Origin: Trichobilharzia regenti | Taxonomy: Eukaryota > Platyhelminthes > Trematoda > Strigeidida > Schistosomatidae | Direction: 5' to 3' | Assembly (NCBI GenBank): GCA_944472135.2 | Contig: OX235263.1 | Coordinates: 35,207,379 to 35,271,378 of the forward strand | DNA length: 64,000 bases | In this document: positions 55,841-64,000 of the stretch, piece after piece | Layout of the letters: every line of letters begins with the position of its first letter | Numbering within the stretch: the stretch's first letter is position 1 | Notes under the pieces: generated by a model | What the model saw: only the letters and a program-made list of their open reading frames with translations | Databases searched by the model: none | What the model was told of the DNA's origin: nothing | Translations under genes and position numbers: made by a program

Positions 55841-58800
55841 TTAGGTGCTGTAGTAGATTAGTAGTTGATTCGTTTTAGGAGTAAATAGTTTATTGATATA
55901 ATCAGTAGAGTGAAACAGTCTGTATAGAGAGCGTTTGAAACTTGTAACCGAAGAGCAAGTTCTGACATCTAGGGGCAGGCTATTCCATATTTTAGAATAC
56001 ATGACTGTGAAGAAGTTTTCACGGAGTGTTGACCTAAAAGAATGAGTTGTCACTGTGGAAGTTTGGTTACGCAGATCGTAAGAACCTTCCTGTGCGAATT
56101 GTATGTCCCTGTTACCTGAGAATGATATTTTGTGAAGGACCTTAAAGAAGAATATTAGGTTTATAATAAGTCGCCTTGTCCAAAGTGGGTCAAGTTTTAG
56201 GATCATGCACCGTGAGATGTAGTCTTTCTTACAATCATAGCCAAGTAGTTTTGAGGTAAAATATCGTTGGATACTTTCCATCCTTAGCTTATCACGTGTG
56301 CGAGTGCTGCTTATAATAAATGGACAGTATTCTAGTAGTGGTCTGACACATGTTTTGTACAGAATTAGCTTGGCTTCATTGTCGTGGAAGTTCCTGAGTA
56401 TGCATCCTAAGAGCATCCTCGATTTTCTAGTCTGTGATGCTACTTGCTCAGAGAATGTCAAGTCACTAGAGTACCTCAGGCCTAGGTCAACGACACTTCG
56501 GAGTCTGGTTAGGTTAGCGGATTGAAGCGTTAATTTCAGGTCAATTGAGGGTGCACCGAAGCAGATCCAGCCACATTTTTTCAGATTGAATTGGAGGTTC
56601 CATAGGGACGACCAAGCAGTCATTTTATCTAATTCCTTCTGCACTACATTCTCGAAGTTCCCTAAGTCATCACTTTGGAATGTATAGGCTACTTTTAGGT
56701 CATCTGCAAAGATGAATGGCTTCCCATGCGTGAAGCAAGCGCATATGTCATTGATGTATAGTGTAAATAGTAGGGGTCCAATGACACTACCTTGTACTAC
56801 ACCAGAAGTGATAGGGCTAGGTTTGGAGGTTGCAGACCCGAGTTTAACTATTTGGGACCTGTTGTTAAGGAATGATTTAAGCCATCCTAATAATGGGTCA
56901 CGTATTCCTAAGGAGTTCAGCTTATTTGTTAGCAGTATATGGTCAACACGGTCAAATGCCTTAGAAATGTCAAAGTAGATGACGAGTACTAGTTGCCGTC
57001 TGTCACGACTGCTGGTTACAAAATTGAAGAAGTCTAGGTGACATGTTAAGCATGATCTGGATTTCAGGAATCCATGTTGGTTTGGACTTATAATATTCCA
57101 GCTAAGCATATGTTTGATTAGGTTATCTTTGACCAGTCTCTCCATGATTCTAGATGCTATAGGTGTGATATTGATCGGCCGGTAGTTACTGACTTCAGTT
57201 TTCGAGCCAGATTTGTGTTTAGGCATAATGAATGTTGTCTTCCATATGTCAGGGTAAGTTTGAGTTTCTAGGGACATTGTGAATATTTTAAGAAGCAGTA
57301 GAGGAATGTCAGGGCCACCATATTTATAGAAGTAAGATGATATACCGTCGGTACCGAAACCTTTTGAACTTTTGAGGGTTCTTATAGTTTGGTTAATATT
57401 AGCGTAAGTGAATTGAACAGTGCTGATTTTATTTGGTGTGAGTGGAGATGGAGTTTGTGTCATATTAGTAGTAGGGTGTATATCGAGTAGCTGGACTGAG
57501 GGCTTAATGTAGTTACCTGCAAACGTTTTGTTGAATAGTTCACATATGTCTGTAGAGTTAGTGCATAGCCTACCTTTGTCTATGAGGAGAGAAATGCTGT
57601 GATTTTTGCGATTCATTCGCTTCCTTAAGATTTCTGTGAGTGCATACACTCTAGCAGGACTGGCTACTGCGATGCGTTCTTCCTTTCTCATACGGTGATC
57701 TCGAGCTTGTGAGATGGAGCTAAGGGTGTTAAGTATTAGACCTAGAGTGCCAAAGTCGTGGTGTTTGAAGTAACTTGTTGAGAGTCTCTTCAGTTTCGTA
57801 CGATCCTTTGGTTTTATGAATGACTTTCTGTGTGGGGAAACCTTTAGTGTTTGGAGTGGAATGACAGCATCTAAGCATGTGTTAGTGTTATGGTAGAAGA
57901 TGGTTAGGGCTCTCGATAGGTCATCAGTAGTGAAGTATTCATCCCATTCGGAGGATCTTAGCATTGATTCTACCAAGGCCCAGTTTGCCTTACTATAGTT
58001 CCTATATATTACTTGTTGTGAAGTGGAGGTATGAGATGCATTGCTACTCAGCGGAAGTGGCAGTGCACATACCACTGTTTTGTGGTCGCTCCCTGGAAAC
58101 TCAGAACCTACTAGCGTTGAAAGGGGGCTTATATTGTGGCAGAAGATTAAGTCTAGTACGTTATTACCTCTTGTGGGAGTAGTGACAGTTTGTTTCCAGC
58201 CAAGTATATCCAGCGTGCCTAAAAACTTATCAAATTTAGTTGGGCCTGTGGGTATATCCCAGTTGATTTCAGGTAAGTTAAAGTCCCCACATAGGATCTT
58301 ATGGTCGTATTGTAAGTCGGATAATTGCTCCAGAGTATTAATAAGTTGGGTCTCGTAATTACTAAAGGTGCCAGGTGCTCTGTAGGTGCATCCAATTAAT
58401 GCTGTTACGTTATTTAGGTGTACATTAACCCATAGAGTCTCAGGCATGTTAAGTGTACTACTTTCTAGCTGTGATACAGTAAGTGCATTCAGAAAGTACA
58501 TGAGACAACCCCCTCCCTTACCACCTTCCCTGTCACACCGAAAGTGTGTGTAGTTATCTAAGCTTATTTCTTCATCCAAGATGTTCGAATGACACCAAGA
58601 TTCAGTGATGACAATTACAGGGGGTTTGTATATTACTGTGAGTGCTCTGAGCATCGGCAATTTATTTAGAACAGATCTAGCATTTATGAGGATTAGGTAA
58701 AGATGAGAGTTGAAGTAGCATTTGAAGTATTCAAGTTCGTTAGTCAGCCCCGAATATGGTTCAGCACCCAGTAGTTCTGCTTGACATGATGATCCTATGT

Positions 58801-59026
58801 TAAGAGGAGTTTCAGCATCATGCTCACCTATGTCTACCGAGTTGGTGTGTGCTGTTTTCGGTGAAGAATTAAGATTTGGAGTACTGGATGTGCTATAGAC
58901 CGAGGAATTTTTATTTTTAGTCAGGTTACAGAAGTGGGTAGGGTTCTTTATTTGACCTATATTTGTGCAGGTGTCAAGTGTGCCTAATGGATACGGGTGC
59001 ACTAGACCGTTCCTGTTTTCATGCAA
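55841..59026 (-). CDS. LINE ORF2: endonuclease plus reverse transcriptase (right copy)
   Basis: An uninterrupted ~1061-codon frame with the same motif order as the left copy (INARS, TESW, CGDFN, SDHKT, FDISKAFDRVDH, FADD). Differences seen: a Lys/Thr change near residue 46, Lys/Glu near 98 and 361, Leu/His, Ala/Thr and Ile/Thr changes further on. The apparent first codon (59026) is again not ATG, and the frame is open upstream into ORF1. Confidence 0.9.
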   Translation of the reverse strand: MHENRNGLVHPYPLGTLDTCTNIGQIKNPTHFCNLTKNKNSSVYSTSSTPNLNSSPKTAHTNSVDIGEHDAETPLNIGSSCQAELLGAEPYSGLTNELEYFKCYFNSHLYLILINARSVLNKLPMLRALTVIYKPPVIVITESWCHSNILDEEISLDNYTHFRCDREGGKGGGCLMYFLNALTVSQLESSTLNMPETLWVNVHLNNVTALIGCTYRAPGTFSNYETQLINTLEQLSDLQYDHKILCGDFNLPEINWDIPTGPTKFDKFLGTLDILGWKQTVTTPTRGNNVLDLIFCHNISPLSTLVGSEFPGSDHKTVVCALPLPLSSNASHTSTSQQVIYRNYSKANWALVESMLRSSEWDEYFTTDDLSRALTIFYHNTNTCLDAVIPLQTLKVSPHRKSFIKPKDRTKLKRLSTSYFKHHDFGTLGLILNTLSSISQARDHRMRKEERIAVASPARVYALTEILRKRMNRKNHSISLLIDKGRLCTNSTDICELFNKTFAGNYIKPSVQLLDIHPTTNMTQTPSPLTPNKISTVQFTYANINQTIRTLKSSKGFGTDGISSYFYKYGGPDIPLLLLKIFTMSLETQTYPDIWKTTFIMPKHKSGSKTEVSNYRPINITPIASRIMERLVKDNLIKHMLSWNIISPNQHGFLKSRSCLTCHLDFFNFVTSSRDRRQLVLVIYFDISKAFDRVDHILLTNKLNSLGIRDPLLGWLKSFLNNRSQIVKLGSATSKPSPITSGVVQGSVIGPLLFTLYINDICACFTHGKPFIFADDLKVAYTFQSDDLGNFENVVQKELDKMTAWSSLWNLQFNLKKCGWICFGAPSIDLKLTLQSANLTRLRSVVDLGLRYSSDLTFSEQVASQTRKSRMLLGCILRNFHDNEAKLILYKTCVRPLLEYCPFIISSTRTRDKLRMESIQRYFTSKLLGYDCKKDYISRCMILKLDPLWTRRLIINLIFFFKVLHKISFSGNRDIQFAQEGSYDLRNQTSTVTTHSFRSTLRENFFTVMYSKIWNSLPLDVRTCSSVTSFKRSLYRLFHSTDYINKLFTPKTNQLLIYYST

Positions 59027-59081
59027 GGAGGGAGCCAGCTCTAGTGGTTTAGGAGTGTTAACATCCCTACCAGCTGTTTTT

Positions 59082-60377
59082 TCAACGCTGACAGGGACGC
59101 GGGGGATAAAAAATGATTGGATCCTTTGATGACCATGGCTTATTATTCCACCTATTGTTTGATGCTAGTTGTGTCCTTGTGTGGGTTTCATGTGTACTGC
59201 ATTGTGGGTTAGTTCCCAGCAGACTTGTACCATATATCCGGTCAAAATTTGTTTGTGTGCCATACTCTGAAGACCCTAAGTTGTTGATAGCCGAGTTCTG
59301 ACTATTACCACTTGTACTATTGAGGGTGACATTGTTGTGACATTGGATATCAGTGTGTGCCATGGTGCGATTTAGCACGTTGTGGGTGCTAGTACTATTG
59401 ACCGTGGGAAGTGTGGGTTTATTTAAGCTGCCACTGTTTTTGTTTGTATGGTTTAGGGGCATATTTTCCTTACCTTTAGCAATGAAGTTATGGCTAGGAG
59501 AAGACAAAGTGGAATTTCGGGGGGTTTTGGCTTTTTTTCTGGGGTTATTTAATGGCATTTTAGATTCTGCGGTGATAGGTGGTATGGTTTTGTTATTTAT
59601 TTGGTTACAGTCTAGTGGCCTTTCGGCTGGTGTTGCACTCTGATGGGATATTTCTGTGTGTTTTGAGAGGGGTGATGCGGTGGGGTCTACTGTATCTTTC
59701 ACAGGGTTGGGAATAATGGCTGCTTGCAAAGTCCTATTACCTATTTCACAATTAGTCTTAGCAAGATAGTTGTATGCGCGCCTTTCTATGACTGTTTTGT
59801 CCACCCCGACCTTTATATGTTTGTAGTTTCTGGCTTGCGATAGGGTGTGTTGGGAGTGGATGAATTTTCTGGTCTCTGCCGGTGTTTCGAACTGAAAACG
59901 AATAGGACAACACTTCTCATGTTGACTCTTCTTCAGCCTATAGCACTTAGTCTTGGAGTTAGGCATTTTCGCTTCACTAAGTAAGATGCGCTGTACCTTT
60001 TTTAGTGCCTCATTGTCCGGAACGTTGTAGACAATAGCACTCAGTTTTGCGTCGAGTCGTTTTGTTACTTCTGTGGTAACAAAATTAATGAGGTTATCTA
60101 CCTTAGTTACCGATTCTGTGTCAAGCTTGTTAAGGTTTACAGTTTTCATGAGGATAGTTAGAGGTGTCAATTCACAGACCTGCGATCTGATATCGCTGAT
60201 CTGATCTGATAATTTGGATATCTCGGCATCGGTTTCGATGTTTCCAGCATTTACTGACTTGCTGTTTTTTATTTCCCTTAACTCAGCCTTAAGTTCACCT
60301 ATAGACAACTTTAGAAGTTCTATTTCTGAAGATAGTACTGAAGAAGAGCTTGATGGCTGGAGTTTTTCGATAAGCAC
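59082..60377 (-). CDS. LINE ORF1 protein (right copy)
   Basis: Same frame and domains as the left ORF1, with one Thr/Ala difference near residue 50. Here the upstream ATG (60622) opens a longer frame than in the left copy because a C is present that the left copy lacks; it encodes a basic leader of about 57 residues before a stop. ORF1 may once have had an N-terminal extension now separated by frameshifts. Confidence 0.75.
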   Translation of the reverse strand: MLIEKLQPSSSSSVLSSEIELLKLSIGELKAELREIKNSKSVNAGNIETDAEISKLSDQISDIRSQVCELTPLTILMKTVNLNKLDTESVTKVDNLINFVTTEVTKRLDAKLSAIVYNVPDNEALKKVQRILLSEAKMPNSKTKCYRLKKSQHEKCCPIRFQFETPAETRKFIHSQHTLSQARNYKHIKVGVDKTVIERRAYNYLAKTNCEIGNRTLQAAIIPNPVKDTVDPTASPLSKHTEISHQSATPAERPLDCNQINNKTIPPITAESKMPLNNPRKKAKTPRNSTLSSPSHNFIAKGKENMPLNHTNKNSGSLNKPTLPTVNSTSTHNVLNRTMAHTDIQCHNNVTLNSTSGNSQNSAINNLGSSEYGTQTNFDRIYGTSLLGTNPQCSTHETHTRTQLASNNRWNNKPWSSKDPIIFYPPRPCQR

Positions 60378-60754
60378 ATAAGGTGAAGGGAGGGGTTCTG
60401 TATGAGCAGAGGGTACTGAATTTTTAGGAGTAGTGCTAATACTAGCTGTCAGTACAGTTTTATCCTCAGTTCAGCTCGACGCTTACGGCATACAAGTGAG
60501 TTATGTGACTCATTATAGCCGTTTGTAGGGGGTGTGTTGCTTGATGTAGCAATCAAGGACGTTAAATTAGACACCAGTTTTACAGGGGAGTGGGTTCGTT
60601 GCTTTTTACTTTGATTAACCATAACTATTAGAAATGGAAGTTAGTGGTTACAAGTATGGAGGTAGTATAGTACTTGTGCAAGTACTACAACAAGATAAAT
60701 TTTATGTAACGAATCACGTAAAAATGTAACGCAAACGTTGAACGTACCGCGATA

Positions 60755-61112
60755 CAGCCACGTCTCATAAACCGTTAATGCCCAGCTCTCGCTACGCTCG
60801 GGCCCACGCTGTTCCTTGCAGTTTTTCAGAAACGCTTAGTAATAACGGACGAAAAAACCAAAACACCGATTGGCCACTCGAGAATTCTTTATTGTTACAC
60901 CAACATATGAAAATAATGTTTTTACTAGGGTCTGTGAACAAATATTACAATAATAAATCACAAGATTACTTCTGATGGTTGTCTCCTGACTTTTTTCTGA
61001 ACAGCGACCGATGAGACGATGACTGTCGTATTGATGCCTCCGCGAAAATTGGGGAAGTTTGTTTTGAGCAAACAAAAATGAATTGATCGTTCAATCTTCA
61101 ACTACATTGACA
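60755..61112 (-). repeat. BEL/Pao-like LTR, 3' end lost at LINE junction
   Basis: Very similar to 9323-9683, starting TGTCAATG at 61112. The target repeat GAGAC (61113-61117, read on minus) and flanking gypsy pol match the nested insertion of the left arm. The LTR ends GTGGCTG, then the LINE begins. Confidence 0.85.
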
Positions 61113-61117
61113 GTCTC

Positions 61118-62185
61118 CATTTGTCGACTGCCCATACCACTGCTTAACATTCTTTCTCTATCTTTGAATACTCTTTCTCTGTGAGTGTCCAAACCCGACT
61201 GGCATACTCAACGATTCCTTGACCCTGTCTTTGGACCGCACCTATAGCGTAGTCACTGGCATCTGTGCACACTGTGAACTATCTTCCACGTACACGTAGT
61301 TTTAGCGTCGGTTGTTGGTGGTCGAACAGGTGTTTAATTCTGTGGAATGTCCTCTGCGATTCCCCCGACCAAAAAAAACTTCGGTTCACCTAGTAGCCAG
61401 TATAGAGGGGCTGCTATCTCATTGAAGTTCTTCACGAATCGACTATAAAAAGCCGCTCTACCCAAGAATTGCATCAATTTTCTCTTTGAATTCGGGGCTG
61501 GAATCGTTTTAATCGTCAAAATTTTCTCCGGTAGTGGTTTAATCTCACCAATTCCCACTTTATGTCCCAACAGAGTAACATTCTTTTTGGCTATCTGGGA
61601 CTTGGTTTTGTTGACGCGCAGTCCAAACTCTTCGATGCGTCGCAGCACGGCTCCTACATGGTTCACACGATCGTTTTCGTTTTGACTGTATATGACGAGA
61701 TCATCACCATACACCTCCACGTTTTTCAAGTTCTTAAGTAATAGCGTCATCAGTCGTCTGAACGTAAACGGTGCACCTGCTAGTCCAAACGGCATGCGTT
61801 TAAATCGATATTGTGTCTGGCCCACGATGAATGCCGTTTTATCTCTATCACCTGATTTTATCAGTATCTGCCAGTATCCTGAGCGAAGATCGAGAACCGA
61901 AAACACATTCGCACCTTGTAGGCGATCTAAAGTTTCTACCACTGTTGGCATGGCACACGGTCTTAACTCTGTCATACTGTTTAACTGTCGAAAATCAACA
62001 CAGAATCTATACTTCCCATTCGCTTTCTTTACTAACAGCACTGGAGAGTTGTACGGGCTATCAGCTTCCTCAATAATATCGTCTTTTAACATCTCTCGCA
62101 CTTGTCGCTCCACTTCGCCTTCCAGATGACATGGTATTCTTCGCGTTGTAAATGATCTTACTTTCAGATCACTTAACGGAATTTC
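61118..62185 (-). pseudogene. Ty3/gypsy pol fragment (right copy)
   Basis: Reverse transcriptase and RNase H start as in 8250-9322, with one Gln/Arg change seen in QVREMLK. It shares the eight-base homopolymer frameshift (61371-61378 region) and the downstream stops, so both copies descend from one already dead element. Upstream it abuts the truncated LINE. Confidence 0.85.
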
Positions 62186-62738
62186 ATAATAATAATAATA
62201 ATATATTTCTTCCTGTTTATGCAGGAACATACCAATTGTACAGGCATGGATAAGTTATTATATAAATTACACAAATTGATGTATGATGAATTTACAGTTT
62301 GGTTGTTCTTTCTGACATTAGAGTCAGACGGAACAGTCTGCTATAAAGTCTGTTTGTGTAGCACATAAAGAGATATAGAGATATTGTCTTCGCATTAAAA
62401 AAAACCCAGACATCAGATGAATGTAATGCGGATATCTGCGAAAAATGCTTGAAGTCAATCCTCTTACATAACTTTGTTGTGAACAGCACCCTCGGCTCAA
62501 AGTTTATTGATGTATTATGTTGAGATCAGTGATATATTTATTCCATTTTTTCAGTAGTCTTATCGTAGTTTTATAACATGAAAGAAATTTGATCGGGGAT
62601 GCGAAAACTAGATGAGGTCATGTGAAGTTGTTTTACTGCATCAAATAGTGCTGAGGTCGGTTCCAGAATTCTCCACTTGCTCCATTTGTGTCTGCATGGC
62701 GGACTGTATTCGTAAGTTCAGAAAAATGTTGAAAACTG
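62186..62738 (-). mobile_element. 5'-truncated CR1-like LINE (3' UTR only)
   Basis: It carries only the last ~550 bp of the LINE 3' UTR, ending in (TAT)n against gypsy pol at the same base as the left full-length LINE. The upstream flank is gypsy gag. It is diverged from the two full copies at several sites. Confidence 0.85.
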
Positions 62739-62995
62739 CTCCATCGCTAGCTGTCTGTCCGTTGCACTGTCAAACTTTGACACCAAACTTTCAACCAATT
62801 TCCTCCAATACACTGTGCCATTTGACCTGTCTACGCTGTCATATGCCGCCTTCGCTCGGCCTCTCAACATGGTCCCCAGAACAACTGTCTTCGCCACCTG
62901 CCCCCTGACACCACCAGCTCAGCGACGGCCTCAAAGTCACGTAAGAAGCTCCGTATGTCTCCTTCTTCAAACGCGGTTGGCCACGGGATCTTCAT
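62739..62995 (-). pseudogene. Ty3/gypsy gag N-terminal fragment
   Basis: Minus-strand frame from ATG at 62995: FEEGDIRSFLRDFEAVAEL, then after a one-base shift GRAKAAYDSVDRSNGTVYW and VESLVSKFDSATDRQLAMEQ. This resembles gag capsid-like regions of schistosome gypsy elements. It is cut by the truncated LINE; the rest of gag, protease and N-terminal RT are missing. Confidence 0.65.
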
Positions 62996-63019
62996 TCTTC
63001 TGGAGGCAGCGACACCAAA

Positions 63020-63430
63020 TGTAACAAAAGAAGACAAGGGCCAGGCAACAGATCGAAAATCAACGCGTATTTATATATATTTTATGTACATTAATAAGGC
63101 TTATGCAGGCAGAAAAAGACAGTCTTCTAATTGGCTGTTTCTCGGAAGACAAACACAGTCTCCTGATTGGTTGTTTTCGATATTTCTCGGAAAGTAGAGC
63201 CATTTATCTGCGAATCATATTTGCCCACGTTTAAGTCTGCTGTGATTGGTTGTTGAATCAGCCTAGATTAATATCTACCAATCAGCGTCGATAAATGTCT
63301 ACCAATTGGCTAGCAGCCTGCTCTCGCCACGTCTGTACTCAGTGAAAATGTATTACTATTTAGACAGCTTACAAACATGAGTGTTCCTGGCAGGAGCATA
63401 ATTCTTAACTCGCATACAGGAGCAGATACA
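63020..63430 (-). repeat. Probable 5' LTR of the gypsy element
   Basis: It lies directly upstream of a primer-site-like TGGTGTCGCTGCC and gag. The ends fit TG...CA (minus: TGTATCTGC at 63430 to GTTACA at 63020). At least five ATTGG/CCAAT motifs lie within 63125-63310. No second LTR is present to confirm the ends. Confidence 0.5.
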
Positions 63431-64000
63431 TTTTAGCCTGTGACGCTGGTGGTATTACGTTGGACCATTAGTTGTGGGATAAAAAAGAACACGGGTGCGA
63501 CCGAGAGAAGTGAACTCTAAATTCAGCATCCGTTTATATCACTTGGCATATTTAAGTGGAGTGATAACTTGGTGATACTGAGGCCTAAAAGCTAGTTTAA
63601 TAGTAGCGATATGATTCATTATCACTGGTAATTTAAACAAACCAAGAACTACAGTTTTAGCAGAATAAAATGGTACCATCTTTTATTTCGCTGCCTTCTC
63701 GTCAGCTGCTTACATGGCAAAGACATTATTAAATATATCTACAACAACAATTTTAACATATTTGCACAGAGTTAAGTTTAAACAAAAATCAATCGATCAG
63801 TTTACTCATACACTAAAAATATATACATATATAAATATGCAATATTAACCACTATTCCAAACAATAATAATCAAACACAGTGGAAACTTTTAGCATTTCA
63901 CATTCGGATGAAAGAGAGGTGAAATTATCCAGTTACCAGGGAAAAGAAAGGCTGATAACCGCTTCTTTCTGGATGGTGTAGCTATGGGCAGTCCACTTAA
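63431..64000. other. No recognisable feature
   Basis: AT-rich sequence to the window end with no coding region or repeat that I recognise. Confidence 0.5.

Larger units (their letters stand above)
54695..60757 (-). mobile_element. Full-length CR1-like LINE (right copy)
   Basis: Same element as 2180-8249, nearly identical over the ORFs. Upstream flank is the end of a BEL/Pao-like LTR (its last three or so bases missing) and downstream flank is the older BEL/Pao-like interior. The two copies differ at few protein positions, so they are recent or recently homogenised. Confidence 0.85.

Overview
This is a eukaryotic, AT-rich, retrotransposon-dense window that looks like a schistosome (Platyhelminthes, Trematoda). 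The organism call rests on RTE-clade retrotransposon copies of the SR2 type, tRNA-derived SINEs carrying schistosome-style hammerhead-ribozyme cores (Sm-alpha-like), a Penelope-like element, and very short 5' introns (39 and 49 nt) in the two host genes. The species cannot be told from sequence alone. No bacterial or CRISPR feature is present.

Host genes. A 12-exon gene for 6-phosphogluconate dehydrogenase (PGD) runs on the minus strand from 50914 to 28320, with long introns full of transposon debris. Convergent with it, ending 262 bp from its stop, is a three-exon gene for the small (gamma) subunit of TFIIA at 27406-28057 on the plus strand. PGD is cytosolic and in the pentose phosphate pathway. 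TFIIA-gamma is a nuclear general transcription factor. They share only a locus.

Duplications. 18940-25783 and 26284-33126 are nearly identical direct copies that abut a run of exactly 500 N (25784-26283), so TFIIA-gamma and PGD exons 9-12 occur twice; this looks like two overlapping contigs that were not merged. Separately, 1-2177 is an inverted copy of 50580-52757 (PGD upstream region plus exons 1-2, with a frameshift in the left copy).

Mobile elements. Left arm: PGD fragment, then a 6.1-kb CR1-like LINE (2180-8249), then a dead Ty3/gypsy pol (8250-9322 and 13094-13538) split by a nested gag-only BEL/Pao-like LTR element (9323-13093). Right arm, inverted: older BEL/Pao-like 3' LTR and internal region (52769-54508), a second LINE nearly identical in its ORFs (54695-60757), a BEL/Pao-like LTR (60755-61112), the same dead gypsy pol (61118-62185), a 5'-truncated LINE (62186-62738), gypsy gag (62739-62995) and a probable gypsy LTR (63020-63430). 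The PGD introns hold five SINE types, SR2 fragments on both strands, and a degenerate Penelope-like element flanked by inverted repeats.

Most interesting signals: a tandem ~190-nt cassette in the BEL/Pao-like element carrying a hairpin with a compensatory base-pair change; the mosaic inverted arms; LINE ORFs without usable ATG starts; and hammerhead-like cores inside tRNA-derived SINEs.
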